From: JBHYDC01 sp051861205
Lineage (GTDB): Bacteria > Pseudomonadota > Alphaproteobacteria > Rhizobiales > Pleomorphomonadaceae
NCBI GenBank assembly: GCA_051861205.1
Contig: JBHYDC010000011.1
Span: 62,001-126,000 of the forward strand
Reading direction: 5' to 3'
DNA length: 64,000 nucleotides
The notes under the pieces were generated by a model, which saw only the letters and a list, made by a program, of their open reading frames with translations, did no database searches and was not told the DNA's origin. Numbering within the stretch: position 1 is the stretch's first letter; the number at the start of each line of letters is the position of its first letter. Position numbers and translations under genes: made by a program. Positions 24,268-32,546 of the stretch are shown piece after piece.

Positions 24268-24756
24268 TCACGCGCCCACAATCGCCCGCATGCCCGCCAC
24301 CGTGAGATGACAGGCGGATGCCGCTTCCCTGCCCTTCACAACGAAATGGTCGCGGAAAAAGGCGCGGTGTTCGTCGTGCTCGTGAAAGCGGATGGGGGTG
24401 AGCACGGCACTGAGGACAGGCACGCCGGTGTCGAGCTGCACCCGCATCAATCCATCGATGACGGCGGTGGATACGAACTCGTGCCGGTAGATCCCGCCGT
24501 CGACCACGAAGCCCGCCGCGACGATGGCGGCATAGCGCCCCGTCTCGGCCAAAACCTTGGCCCGCAGCGGAATTTCGAACACGCCCGGCACCTCGTGCAG
24601 ATCGATCAGCGCGCGCGCCGTGCCAAGTTCCGTGAGTTTATCCACGAAGGCATCGCGGCACTGGTCCACGATGTCGCGATGCCACACGCCTTGAATGAAC
24701 GCGATGCGGCCTTCGGGTGAGTAAGCGGAAGAAGAAGTGCGAAAAGACTGATTCAT
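24268..24756 (-). CDS. ribH2: 6,7-dimethyl-8-ribityllumazine synthase, RibH2 type
   Basis: 162 residues from the ATG at 24756, which has an AGGAG site; the frame extends to 24846 into the riboswitch region and that part is rejected. It condenses 5-amino-6-ribitylaminouracil with dihydroxybutanone phosphate, the penultimate step of riboflavin synthesis. Motifs: DLHEVPGVFEIPL, GGIYRHEFVSTAVIDG, TPIRFHEHDEHRAFFRDHF and VKGREAA. The long HEHDEH loop resembles the RibH2 lumazine synthases of Brucella and rhizobia rather than RibH1. No other rib genes are nearby; an FMN riboswitch lies upstream. Confidence 0.93.
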   Translation of the reverse strand: MNQSFRTSSSAYSPEGRIAFIQGVWHRDIVDQCRDAFVDKLTELGTARALIDLHEVPGVFEIPLRAKVLAETGRYAAIVAAGFVVDGGIYRHEFVSTAVIDGLMRVQLDTGVPVLSAVLTPIRFHEHDEHRAFFRDHFVVKGREAASACHLTVAGMRAIVGA

Positions 24757-24833
24757 GGCTCGTCTCCTGACGATCGTTTCCAGAATCAGGGCATGCGAAA
24801 AGGATCGGCCCGCCCGAAAGGGCGATGCCGCTC

Positions 24834-24982
24834 CGTTCTCTTTCATCCGGACTATACCGTCGGCTCCGGGATCTCACCGGATCTGCTGACCCCGACGGCG
24901 GGGAGCCATCGGGCGCTCGCGGGCTCGCGCGAGAGTCGCACATCACCGCCGGTGGGGAGTTACACCCCGCCCTGAGAACGCT
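24834..24982 (-). promoter_or_regulatory. FMN riboswitch (RFN element) controlling ribH2
   Basis: On the minus strand the conserved RFN blocks appear in order: AGGGCGGGGTGTAACTCCCC, ACCGGCGGTGATGTGCGA, GAGCCCGCGAGCGCCC, CCGGTGAGATCCCGG, and the diagnostic GCCGACGGTATAGTCCGG followed by ATGAAAGAGAACGG. About 75 bases lie between its end and the ribH2 ATG. They include a short hairpin (GCCC-TTTC-GGGC, around 24810-24825) followed by TTTT near 24800, which could be an intrinsic terminator or part of the expression platform. FMN binding should lower ribH2 expression. Confidence 0.96.
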
Positions 24983-25094
24983 GTCGCCCTTACAGGCAAC
25001 GTTGCCATAATTATTCGGTGTGGCGCGCCTTTACAACAGCCCTCCGCCCGCCGAAGCTAGGCGCGACTACAAAACGGTAAAACCTGAGGAAACC

Positions 25095-25754
25095 ATGTCC
25101 GACCGCGCCCGAGTTCTCGTCTGCTTCGGAGACTCAAACACCCACGGCACCATCCCCGTCGTCGATCTGGACGACGCCCGGCGCTTTGGTCCAGGCGAAC
25201 GCTGGACCGGCCTGCTCGCGGCCCGCCTTGGCGCCGGCTGGCGCGTGATCGAAGAGGGACTGCCTGGCCGCACCACCGTGCATTCCGATCCCATCGAAGG
25301 CGCGCACATGAACGGCCTTGCCGCCGTGCCCATCATTATCGGCAGCCATAGCCCGATCGATGCGATTGTCGTCATGCTCGGCACCAACGACTTGAAGCCG
25401 AGGTTCTCGGTGGGGCCGGCCGATATCGCCGGCAGCCTCGACCTTCTGATCCGCACGATCCGCAACGCGTGCGATCTACCCGGCCGGATCCAGCCGCGCA
25501 TCGTCCTCGTCGCGCCGCCGCCGATGCTGGAAGTCGGCAGCCTGCGGGAAGTGTTTGCAGGTGGAGCCGCAAAATCCGCCAGCTTGGGCACCCGCCTCAG
25601 AACGCTGGCGGCGCATCTCGGCACCGGCTTTGTGGATGCCGGCGCCTACATCCGGTCGAGCCAAATCGACGGGATTCATTTCGATGCCGATCAGCAAGCG
25701 CCCCTCGCCGAAGCGATCGCGCTGGAGCTTGATCGGATCATGGAACCCGGCTGA
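25095..25754 (+). CDS. SGNH/GDSL-family hydrolase (arylesterase-like)
   Basis: 219 residues from the ATG at 25095, with a GAGGA site. All four SGNH blocks are present: block I CFGDSNTHG (nucleophile S14), block II EEGLPGRTT, block III MLGTNDLK, and block V DGIHFDADQQ with the catalytic Asp and His. The GDSNTHGT start and the absence of a signal peptide resemble the cytoplasmic arylesterase/acyltransferase group. The substrate is unknown. Monocistronic by spacing. Confidence 0.92.
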   Translation: MSDRARVLVCFGDSNTHGTIPVVDLDDARRFGPGERWTGLLAARLGAGWRVIEEGLPGRTTVHSDPIEGAHMNGLAAVPIIIGSHSPIDAIVVMLGTNDLKPRFSVGPADIAGSLDLLIRTIRNACDLPGRIQPRIVLVAPPPMLEVGSLREVFAGGAAKSASLGTRLRTLAAHLGTGFVDAGAYIRSSQIDGIHFDADQQAPLAEAIALELDRIMEPG

Positions 25755-25851
25755 CCTCGCCCCACGCTCCGCCTAAAGCCGGAACCGGCATGGCGCACGC
25801 ACGTTGTCCTTTCGAGCGGCAAATTCAGCCGTTGAACAGAGGATCACAATC

Positions 25852-26043
25852 ATGGGTAGCACCACCGACAAGATCAAGGGCAAAGCCAACGAGGCTATGG
25901 GCAACGTCAAGCAGGCCGCCGGCAAGGCCACCGACGATCCGCGGCTCCACGCCGAAGGCGTCGTCCAAGAGGGCAAAGGCGAGGCTCAGCAGGCGGCCGG
26001 TAAGGCCAAGGAATTCGTGAAGGACAAGATCGACAAGATCTGA
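25852..26043 (+). CDS. CsbD-family stress protein
   Basis: 63 residues from the ATG at 25852 with a GAGG site; an in-frame TTG at 25804 is less likely. Pattern: TTDKIKGKANEAMGNVKQAA with repeats of GKA, typical of CsbD proteins, which are small, very hydrophilic and induced by general stress. Function unknown. A strong terminator follows 20 bases after the stop. Confidence 0.92.
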   Translation: MGSTTDKIKGKANEAMGNVKQAAGKATDDPRLHAEGVVQEGKGEAQQAAGKAKEFVKDKIDKI

Positions 26044-26063
26044 CGCCCGAACAGTTCCATAGG

Positions 26064-26094
26064 AAAGGGTCACCCAACTGGGCGGCCCTTTTTT
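26064..26094 (+). terminator. Rho-independent terminator of the csbD-like gene
   Basis: The sequence aaagggtcaccc pairs imperfectly with gggcggcccttt around the loop aact, and a run of six T follows. It is well placed after the small CsbD gene. Confidence 0.85.
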
Positions 26095-26201
26095 CATGAG
26101 CATGATCCAGATCAAGGCCTCGCCGCATCTGCGGTTCCAAGCTGCCTCCGACGCATGAAGCATGCTGCTTTGTGCGATCGGGACACATCGGAGGCAGCCC
26201 C

Positions 26202-26474
26202 ATGAGTGACGGATCCATCGATACCGCTGATTACGGACGTGAATCCCTCAGCTTCGGTGAGCCCGAACTGATGAGGCGAATGGCCCATACTCTCGGAGTG
26301 GACGGCTTGCTTGGTGCCGATGCGGCGGCCCGGTGCAATAGCTGCACCGACAAAGCCGATTGTCATCGCTGGCTCGACGTCGCGGCGCTCGCAGGGATGG
26401 AACGGGCTCCGTCATTCTGCATGAACACAGAGCTTTTCGCGGAACTCACGACGGAAGTTCCCGCCTCGCTTTGA
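26202..26474 (+). CDS. DUF6455 domain-containing small protein
   Basis: 90 residues from the ATG at 26202, preceded by a GGAGG site; the GTG at 26172 is the alternative. The pattern LMRRMAHTLGVD, then AARCNSCTDKADCHRWL and a final FCMNTELF with four cysteines matches DUF6455, which could bind a metal or a redox cofactor. Unknown function. It is soluble, with no signal peptide. Confidence 0.85.
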   Translation: MSDGSIDTADYGRESLSFGEPELMRRMAHTLGVDGLLGADAAARCNSCTDKADCHRWLDVAALAGMERAPSFCMNTELFAELTTEVPASL

Positions 26475-26632
26475 GCCTGGCTCACCGACAGAGCATTGCC
26501 TCCGCTTGGAACGCGGTTCGAAACTGCGCGTTGACGCTTCGTTGACGCCGGTCCGTCGTGACGGCCACGATCCCAGACGCAAAACGTCTGGCTCAGCCGG
26601 CGGCGGGGCACACGCGCTCAAGGGAGTTGGCC

Positions 26633-27226
26633 ATGTCCAGAGAGCAGAAGGCTGTATTCTCCAAAACGATGACCGCCGGTCTCGCCGGACTGACGATGCT
26701 GGCCGGTGTTGGCGATAACGCGGCTCCTGCCTTCGCAGCCGGCATCCCGGTCGTTACGTTGGGATCGCAAAGCCCAGTCGAGCAATTCAAGGATCACCCG
26801 CTACTCATACGCGACAGACATTGGAACGGCCGCAGACAGTGGGATGGCGGTTGGAACGGGGGGAGATGGCACGGCAACGGCTGGAATCGTCATCACCATA
26901 ACCACTCGGGCGCCTACCTCGGCGCCGGCATCGCGGGTCTTGCCACGGGTGCGTTGCTCGGAGGCCTCTTCGCGGGGCCGGGCTACGGCTATTATTGGCC
27001 AGGATTTTATGGCTCCGGCTACTATGGCCAGCGCTACTATGGTTCCGGCTATTACTACAATCGGCCCTACATCTACCGGCCGCCGCTGCGTTACGTAGTA
27101 CCGGGCGGTGGCTATGCCATGTGGAGTCCGGCTTGGTATAGCTACTGCGAAAGCCGGTACCGGTCGTTCGATCCGGGAAGCGGCACGTTTCTAGGCTATG
27201 ACGGCCTCCGACATTACTGCCGCTGA
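26633..27226 (+). CDS. BA14K-family secreted protein with Gly/Tyr-rich region
   Basis: 197 residues from the ATG at 26633, with an AGGGAG site; the frame extends to a GTG at 26558. A signal-peptide-like segment (MTAGLAGLTMLAGVGDNAAPAFAA) is followed by a Trp/His/Gly-rich stretch, a glycine-zipper-like segment (GAYLGAGIAGLATGALLGGL), Tyr/Gly repeats (GYYGQRYYGSGYYYN), and a C-terminal BA14K motif (WYSYCESRYRSFDPGSGTFL to HYCR) with two cysteines. BA14K proteins of Brucella are lectin-like cell-surface antigens; the family is typical of Hyphomicrobiales. Probably envelope-located. Confidence 0.9.
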   Translation: MSREQKAVFSKTMTAGLAGLTMLAGVGDNAAPAFAAGIPVVTLGSQSPVEQFKDHPLLIRDRHWNGRRQWDGGWNGGRWHGNGWNRHHHNHSGAYLGAGIAGLATGALLGGLFAGPGYGYYWPGFYGSGYYGQRYYGSGYYYNRPYIYRPPLRYVVPGGGYAMWSPAWYSYCESRYRSFDPGSGTFLGYDGLRHYCR

Positions 27227-27231
27227 TCCTG

Positions 27232-28890
27232 TCAAGCCGCGTTTTGCTTGTCGTCGAAAAGAATGTCTTCGGCTTCCGTATTCGCTTCGCTCGTGACAGC
27301 GATAGGTGTGACCGCTACGGGGGTGACCGACTTTGCAATTGCTTCGAGGAATACGGCGGCAGGAACCGGGGGCGAATAGAGATAACCCTGTGCCGTCGCA
27401 ATTCCGATACTGCGCAGGTATTCCGCTTGTTCTTCCCGCTCCACACCTTCGGCAATGACTCCAAGACCGAGCTGCGTGCTAAGCTCAATGAGTGTATCGA
27501 CGATCGTCTGAGAGGAATGGTCGGTATCGATGTTATCAACGAACATCTTGTCTATCTTGATGATATCGACGCCAAGCTTCTGGAGATAAGCAAGCCCGCT
27601 ATGGCCGGTGCCAACGTCGTCCAACGCAACCGCCGCACCCAAAGCCTGAATACGCCCGATGATTGCACGCGATAGATTGAGATCCTTGAGCGGATTTTGT
27701 TCGGTGATTTCAAAGCAAAGCTGCTCGAACCGAATGCTGCTATCACCGAAGATTTCTTTGATCTCTTCAATAATCTCAAGATCTTTGAAATGCATCGCCG
27801 TCAGATTGATCGATAGCTTGAGCGTGGGATGCATCCGGAAGATATCGGCGCAATCCTCAACCGCCCTGGCCATGAGTTGGCGAGTGATATCGCGAATGAG
27901 GCCGGTGGCTTCGGCGTAAGGAAGAAACTGTCCGGGCGGGACCATGCTTCCGTCGGGCCGCTGCCACCGCACCAACAGCTCGCCGCCTTTGACCTCGCCG
28001 GTGAAGATGTCGATAACCGGTTGGTAATACGGGATGAATTCCTGATTTTCGACAGCGCGGCTGAAGTTGTCTCCATCCTCCCGGTGCCAGGCCTTCCAGA
28101 GACTGAAAGCGAAAACGATCAACGCGCCGACCGTTGAGAGAATGACCACGATCGACTTCAAAGGCGCGATGGTGGCGCGCGCGGCTTCTGCGGACGCCGC
28201 GGCTACGACCTTCACAGGATAACGCGTCGACGATGCCGATTCCACGATTGCATCCTGCCCGCCCGCACCGACCCATTCGCCTGTGGGCAGCAACCACTGC
28301 GATCCGTCTTCCAGATAGATCGCGACAGAACTGACACTGGTCAGAAACTCGGGCCCAACATCCGTTTCCACGCTGGATCGCGAGAAGCGCGCCACGAGGC
28401 GCAGCGTGTCCGCGACCCGCAAGGTCACCACGGCTTGCCGGTCGTCCTTGCCCAAAAGAATGCCGATCATCACGGAGGGATCGCCGCGCTCCGACATTGG
28501 CAGGCGGGCGGGCTCCGCGAGCGCGCCCATGGGCTCCCCACAAAGCAGCGTGCCCGCACTGTCCACGATTCCGATCTGCTGAATGTAGCGTGAGCCGAAC
28601 GCCTTCAGGCCGAATGCATTGCGATCCTCGATCGAGCAGGAAACATGTCCGGCCATCTTGAGTTCGCCGAGGACCGCCAGCCCTTCGGTGACCACCGTTT
28701 CCGTTCGCTCCAGCGTCCGTTCCGCCATCGATCGTGTTTCGACCCGGCCGCTTGAAAGCGCGTGCTGACTCAGCACGAAATCTGACAGGAGAATGGGCAC
28801 GGCTCCGGTCACCAGCGCGGGACCTAAAATCATCAACCAACGAAAAAACGCATTCGTCACGACTGGATCACACCGTTCTACAGCCTGCAC
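27232..28890 (-). CDS. Cyclic-di-GMP phosphodiesterase with periplasmic CSS-type sensor and EAL domain
   Basis: 552 residues. A membrane helix (residues about 15-40) leads to a periplasmic domain with two cysteines (SCSIEDR, and C near SAGTLLCGEP) as in CSS-motif sensors, then a second helix (about 240-262) and an EAL domain. Catalytic residues look intact: GGELLVRW for the EAL motif, SINLTAMHF, CFEITE, VALDDVGTGHSGLAYL, DIIKIDKMFVD, GVIAEGVE and TAQGYLYSPP. It should hydrolyse c-di-GMP in response to a periplasmic redox or other signal. No GGDEF domain is present. The start is uncertain: the GTG at 28890 has no clear ribosome site and other GTG codons follow. Convergent with the BA14K gene. 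Confidence 0.93.
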   Translation of the reverse strand: MQAVERCDPVVTNAFFRWLMILGPALVTGAVPILLSDFVLSQHALSSGRVETRSMAERTLERTETVVTEGLAVLGELKMAGHVSCSIEDRNAFGLKAFGSRYIQQIGIVDSAGTLLCGEPMGALAEPARLPMSERGDPSVMIGILLGKDDRQAVVTLRVADTLRLVARFSRSSVETDVGPEFLTSVSSVAIYLEDGSQWLLPTGEWVGAGGQDAIVESASSTRYPVKVVAAASAEAARATIAPLKSIVVILSTVGALIVFAFSLWKAWHREDGDNFSRAVENQEFIPYYQPVIDIFTGEVKGGELLVRWQRPDGSMVPPGQFLPYAEATGLIRDITRQLMARAVEDCADIFRMHPTLKLSINLTAMHFKDLEIIEEIKEIFGDSSIRFEQLCFEITEQNPLKDLNLSRAIIGRIQALGAAVALDDVGTGHSGLAYLQKLGVDIIKIDKMFVDNIDTDHSSQTIVDTLIELSTQLGLGVIAEGVEREEQAEYLRSIGIATAQGYLYSPPVPAAVFLEAIAKSVTPVAVTPIAVTSEANTEAEDILFDDKQNAA

Positions 28891-29197
28891 AAGGGAGAAC
28901 TATGGATGAAGCCTAGTGAACTTTCCGTTCCACTGCCTGGACAAGTCCATATTCAGGATGCTGGTAACCACCTGGACAATTGAAAATCTGATTCCACCAC
29001 CTCCGGCTGGGGGATGACCTCTTTGCCGTGCCGCGCTAAGGATAGCTTCATCAACCTAAGACATAGCTTTGGAGTCGATTTTATCGAGGCCTCAAAATGA
29101 TCTGAAACGCTAATCAGATTGATAGTCCGGCCGTTGCGCGCGCCGGGATCACGCGCAGCCGAAGAAACCTCTATCCCCGGATTGTTGGGAGATGACC
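28891..29197. other. Spacer of about 300 bases with a repeated CCTGGACAA
   Basis: Between the divergent EAL gene and the first secreted paralogue. CCTGGACAA occurs twice (28936-28944 and 28971-28979), 35 bases apart. A minus-strand open frame (28953-29222) gives no family resemblance and overlaps the next gene, so it is not called. Promoters of both neighbours must lie here. Confidence 0.45.
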
Positions 29198-30349
29198 ATG
29201 CTTTTTCAACGCTCGGTGACAACGTCAGTCGCTGCGTTCACGCTCTTTCTGTTCTCGTCCGCGACGAGCTTTTCAGCGACTGACACGGAAATCACCGAAG
29301 CGCTCACCGCGATTCTGAAGGGCGGCGTTGCCAGCGTCACCGTCGATCTTGGAACACCCACGACGGAAGACGGAAATCTCGTCTACAGCAACGCGACCAT
29401 CAAAGAAGGCCCGAGCACCACGACGATCGGTACGATCACCGTAACGGGTGGCGATGTTGTGGACGGCGGGCTGACAGCCGAATCGATCGATGCCGAGAAT
29501 ATGGAAACGGTGTCGGACGGTTCGGTCGCCAAGGTCGAGTCGATTGAGATCACCAATCCGGATATCAAGCTACCGAGCAAGCCGGACGCAACGGACGGGC
29601 GAGCCAAGTTCGAAAGCTTGATCGCATCGAAGTTTTCCTTCACCCAAAACGATGGGAAACCCGTGACGATCGACGAATTCAGCGTCGTCGCTTCCGATTT
29701 CGACGAGAATATTCCGCGTAGCGCCGAGATAACTCTGAGCGCCCTCACTATCGATCCGACCAGTTTGGACACGAACGATAGCTTCTCCACCCAGATAAAA
29801 TCGCTGGGTTACGAGACCATCGTGCTCAACCTGTTTGGCTCGGCAAAATGGAACGCCGATGCGGGTGAAGTCGATGTGGAGGAGCTGTCCATCGATGGTG
29901 TGGACATTGGTTCGCTCTCGCTGGCAGTCCTGCTTGGCGGCGTGACAAAGGACCTCGTTGCCCAGATGCAGGCTCCTGGCGGGGCTGAAAATGCCATCTC
30001 CAAGATTACGGTGAACGAAGCAAGCCTCACCTACGAGGATGCCTCGCTGGCTGGACGAGTTCTCGATCAACAGGCAAAGGGCGCCGGTCAGTCAAGAGAG
30101 AGCTTCGTGGAGCAGATCACGGCCGCGATTCCGCTGCTCGTCACCGTTATCGGCAATCCGGCCTTCCAGAATAAGGTGTCCACCGCTGCGAGCTCCTTCC
30201 TCAAGGATCCGATGAACCTGACGATCTATGTGGCCCCGGAAAAGCCCGTACCGCTGAGTGATATCGCCATCGCCGGTCAGACCGCCCCCCAGACGCTCCC
30301 GGACCTGCTGAATGTCGACGTCACGGCCAACGAGGCCGACGACCAATAA
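29198..30349 (+). CDS. Secreted protein of unknown function, first of two tandem paralogues
   Basis: 383 residues from the ATG at 29198, seven bases after GGGAG; the ATG at 29192 sits almost on that site. A signal peptide ends near SATSFSA. The mature protein is acidic, rich in Thr, Ser and Asp, and looks largely beta. Its second half resembles the end of the next gene product: SLGYETIVLNLFGSAKWNAD against AMGYEQLAISLASTSTWNSD, then LDQQAKGAGQSRESF and a final LNLTIYV/PVPL stretch. I recognise no named domain. It should be periplasmic or surface-exposed. The layered short beta repeats recall AsmA- or DUF945-like lipid-handling proteins, but that is only an impression. Confidence 0.85.
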   Translation: MLFQRSVTTSVAAFTLFLFSSATSFSATDTEITEALTAILKGGVASVTVDLGTPTTEDGNLVYSNATIKEGPSTTTIGTITVTGGDVVDGGLTAESIDAENMETVSDGSVAKVESIEITNPDIKLPSKPDATDGRAKFESLIASKFSFTQNDGKPVTIDEFSVVASDFDENIPRSAEITLSALTIDPTSLDTNDSFSTQIKSLGYETIVLNLFGSAKWNADAGEVDVEELSIDGVDIGSLSLAVLLGGVTKDLVAQMQAPGGAENAISKITVNEASLTYEDASLAGRVLDQQAKGAGQSRESFVEQITAAIPLLVTVIGNPAFQNKVSTAASSFLKDPMNLTIYVAPEKPVPLSDIAIAGQTAPQTLPDLLNVDVTANEADDQ

Positions 30350-30424
30350 TCGCCAAAGCGGCGGAAAGCGGCACCATGGCCGCTTTTCGCCACCATTTTG
30401 CAGCCGATTGCTAGGAACCGAAAC

Positions 30425-32470
30425 ATGATAATGCCGAGAAGCTTTTACCTGTTTATTGCCATTTTGGTTGTCTCGGTTTCTGGGGCAACAGCGCAGGTGG
30501 CCTCTCCGCGCGAAGAGCTTGTAAAGGAATGGCTCACCGCCAGCTCGTTCGGCTTGCCGGTGGCGATTGGGTCATCGACCTGGGATCCGGCAATCCAGTC
30601 GGTCGTGATGAACGACGTGGTGCTCGGCCAGCCCGGCAAGTCCAAGATCACGATCACCTACCCCACGATCACCGTGGAGGATCCCCGCCGCACGCCCGAC
30701 GGGATGTTCGCCGCTCAATCGATCCGGTTGGACGGTCTCACGGCAAACGTGATCGTGGACGAATTGGCACTATCCTCCGCTCTGCCCGGTGCAGACGCGA
30801 ACACCGCCGGGACGAAGCCCGCCAATGTCACGTTCAGCGCCGAGACGGCTTGGATCGAACGGGCCGTTCTTCCCCTCGCAGCGCCGAAGTTGAAGCCGGA
30901 CGCCGATTTCGTAGAAACCGTCGTGGCCTACTTGGACTGGATACGATCGATCCGGGCTGACTGGGTCGAGTATTCCAACGTAGCGATTGAGACCAGAAAC
31001 GCAGCCGGCGGCGATACGGCGACATCTTACGGCAACCTCGTCTTCGCCGGGCTGCATGAGGGCCGCCTGGAGCGCTTCGGCTTTACCGATATGGTTCAGG
31101 AACCGCTCGGCGCGGCCAGCGAATTCCCCTACACGAGCATGATGGTCGGCAGCGCCAGCGTCATCGGCATCGACCTCAATGCCTTTGTCAGGGCGTTCGA
31201 CCCCGCCGCCTATAAGAATGGCAAAGGCGACCGCGTCTGGCGGACGGTCATGACGAAGGCGATCCTTAGCGACATCGCCTACGAATTCACCGAGGGCACG
31301 CTGACAGTCGGCACGTTTGAAACGAACGGCGTGCGCGTTCGTCAGACCGAAAAACCGATTGCCGCGATCCTGAGTAGCGTCCTCAAGGACCCAACAATTA
31401 TCGACAAGAATCCGGCCAAGTTCGTCGAAGATCTTTTCCCCAATGCCACGGGTTTCTATGGTGTCGACTCGATTTCCATTGGAAAGCTATCCTCCAAGCT
31501 GAAAGACGGCACGTCGTTCGACGTTGGAAGTTTCGGAATCGACAAGATCGACTTGAACGGCATCGGCGCGATCACGGTGCGCGATATTGCCGGTTCCAGA
31601 GAAGGGAATTCGGGAACACTGGATCTGTTTACCGTCAACAACATTCGCTTTGGCCAAGTGCTTGCAGTGGTCCGGGCGAGCATGACCGACGGCGTAACCG
31701 AACCCTCCGCCGAAGCAATATCGGCGGCTGCGCTGGAGGGAATGCCAGCGATAGACTACATCGAACTCACCGGTCTCAACGTCGATTCACCATCGACCTT
31801 CGGCAATGTATCGCTCGATAGCTTCGCCATTACCTCGGGCGACTATCTGAAGATGTTACCCCGGCGCTACGATGTGACGATGACGCGCCTGCGCGTGCCC
31901 GCTTCGATCTTTCAGGACGAAATGGTCAACAGTGAACTGTCGGCCATGGGCTATGAGCAGCTAGCGATCTCGCTGGCCAGTACCTCGACCTGGAACAGCG
32001 ACAAGGGCGATGCCTATCTTGAAGATGTGACGCTCAAGATCGAGGACATGGGAACGCTGTCCGGCAATCTGCGCCTTGGAAATTTGCCCGCCTCCATACT
32101 GGACGATCTGTCCATTCTTGAACAGAAGATCAGCGCGGCAACCGTGGTGTCCGGCTCGCTCACATTCTCCAATCAATCGATCGTGGAGCGCACCTTCGAG
32201 GCACAGGCCAAGAAGCTCAATCAGCCGGCTGAGGAATTCCGCAAGAACTTCGCAAACGCGCTTCCGCTGATGCTCGGTTTTCTCGACGACAAGACGATCC
32301 AGGATCGGTTCATGACCGCGTTGCGCGCGTTCTTCAACGATCCGAAATCGCTGGTCGTGTCGATTAAGCCGGAGCCACCGCTGCCCCTCGCCGCGCTTAA
32401 GGCCCTGGATCCGACCGATATCGGATCGCTTCTCGATCTCCTCAAGGTGAAGATGGCGGCCAACCGGTAA
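30425..32470 (+). CDS. Large secreted protein of unknown function, second of two tandem paralogues
   Basis: 681 residues from the ATG at 30425 with an AGGA site. A signal peptide (SFYLFIAILVVSVSGATAQ) is followed by an N-terminal unit (about 25-290), a middle unit (about 300-480) and a C-terminal unit (about 500-681) homologous to the end of the upstream protein. The shared blocks are a G-Y-E motif, STWNSDKGDAYLEDVTLKIE, an AQAKKLNQPAEEF helix, and IQDRFMTALRAFFNDPKSL, then PPLPL. Internally it repeats the theme of short beta-rich segments with DSISIGKLSSKL-like turns. Predicted periplasmic. The two genes are 75 bases apart and end at a strong terminator, so they form one operon. Confidence 0.85.
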   Translation: MIMPRSFYLFIAILVVSVSGATAQVASPREELVKEWLTASSFGLPVAIGSSTWDPAIQSVVMNDVVLGQPGKSKITITYPTITVEDPRRTPDGMFAAQSIRLDGLTANVIVDELALSSALPGADANTAGTKPANVTFSAETAWIERAVLPLAAPKLKPDADFVETVVAYLDWIRSIRADWVEYSNVAIETRNAAGGDTATSYGNLVFAGLHEGRLERFGFTDMVQEPLGAASEFPYTSMMVGSASVIGIDLNAFVRAFDPAAYKNGKGDRVWRTVMTKAILSDIAYEFTEGTLTVGTFETNGVRVRQTEKPIAAILSSVLKDPTIIDKNPAKFVEDLFPNATGFYGVDSISIGKLSSKLKDGTSFDVGSFGIDKIDLNGIGAITVRDIAGSREGNSGTLDLFTVNNIRFGQVLAVVRASMTDGVTEPSAEAISAAALEGMPAIDYIELTGLNVDSPSTFGNVSLDSFAITSGDYLKMLPRRYDVTMTRLRVPASIFQDEMVNSELSAMGYEQLAISLASTSTWNSDKGDAYLEDVTLKIEDMGTLSGNLRLGNLPASILDDLSILEQKISAATVVSGSLTFSNQSIVERTFEAQAKKLNQPAEEFRKNFANALPLMLGFLDDKTIQDRFMTALRAFFNDPKSLVVSIKPEPPLPLAALKALDPTDIGSLLDLLKVKMAANR

Positions 32471-32487
32471 GCTTCGCCACGGAAAGC

Positions 32488-32523
32488 AAAAGGCCGGCAC
32501 TCGATGGAGCGCCGGCCCTTTTT
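32488..32523 (+). terminator. Rho-independent terminator after the tandem secreted genes
   Basis: ggccggc (32492-32498) pairs with gccggcc (32511-32517) around a 12-base loop, then ctttttg. A run of A before the stem makes it potentially usable from the minus strand too, which would serve aspS ending at 32547. Confidence 0.88.
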
Positions 32524-32546
32524 GTTGATCAACCCGCTGCCAATCC

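Noticed and set aside
26172..26201. GTG start for the DUF6455 gene adding ten residues
   Set aside because: The ATG at 26202 has a GGAGG site at good distance; the extension adds no family sequence.
28891..29222. Insertion-sequence remnant suggested by repeated CCTGGACAA and an open minus-strand frame
   Set aside because: The repeat is only 9 bases, there are no terminal inverted repeats or target duplications that I can see, and the translation does not resemble a transposase.
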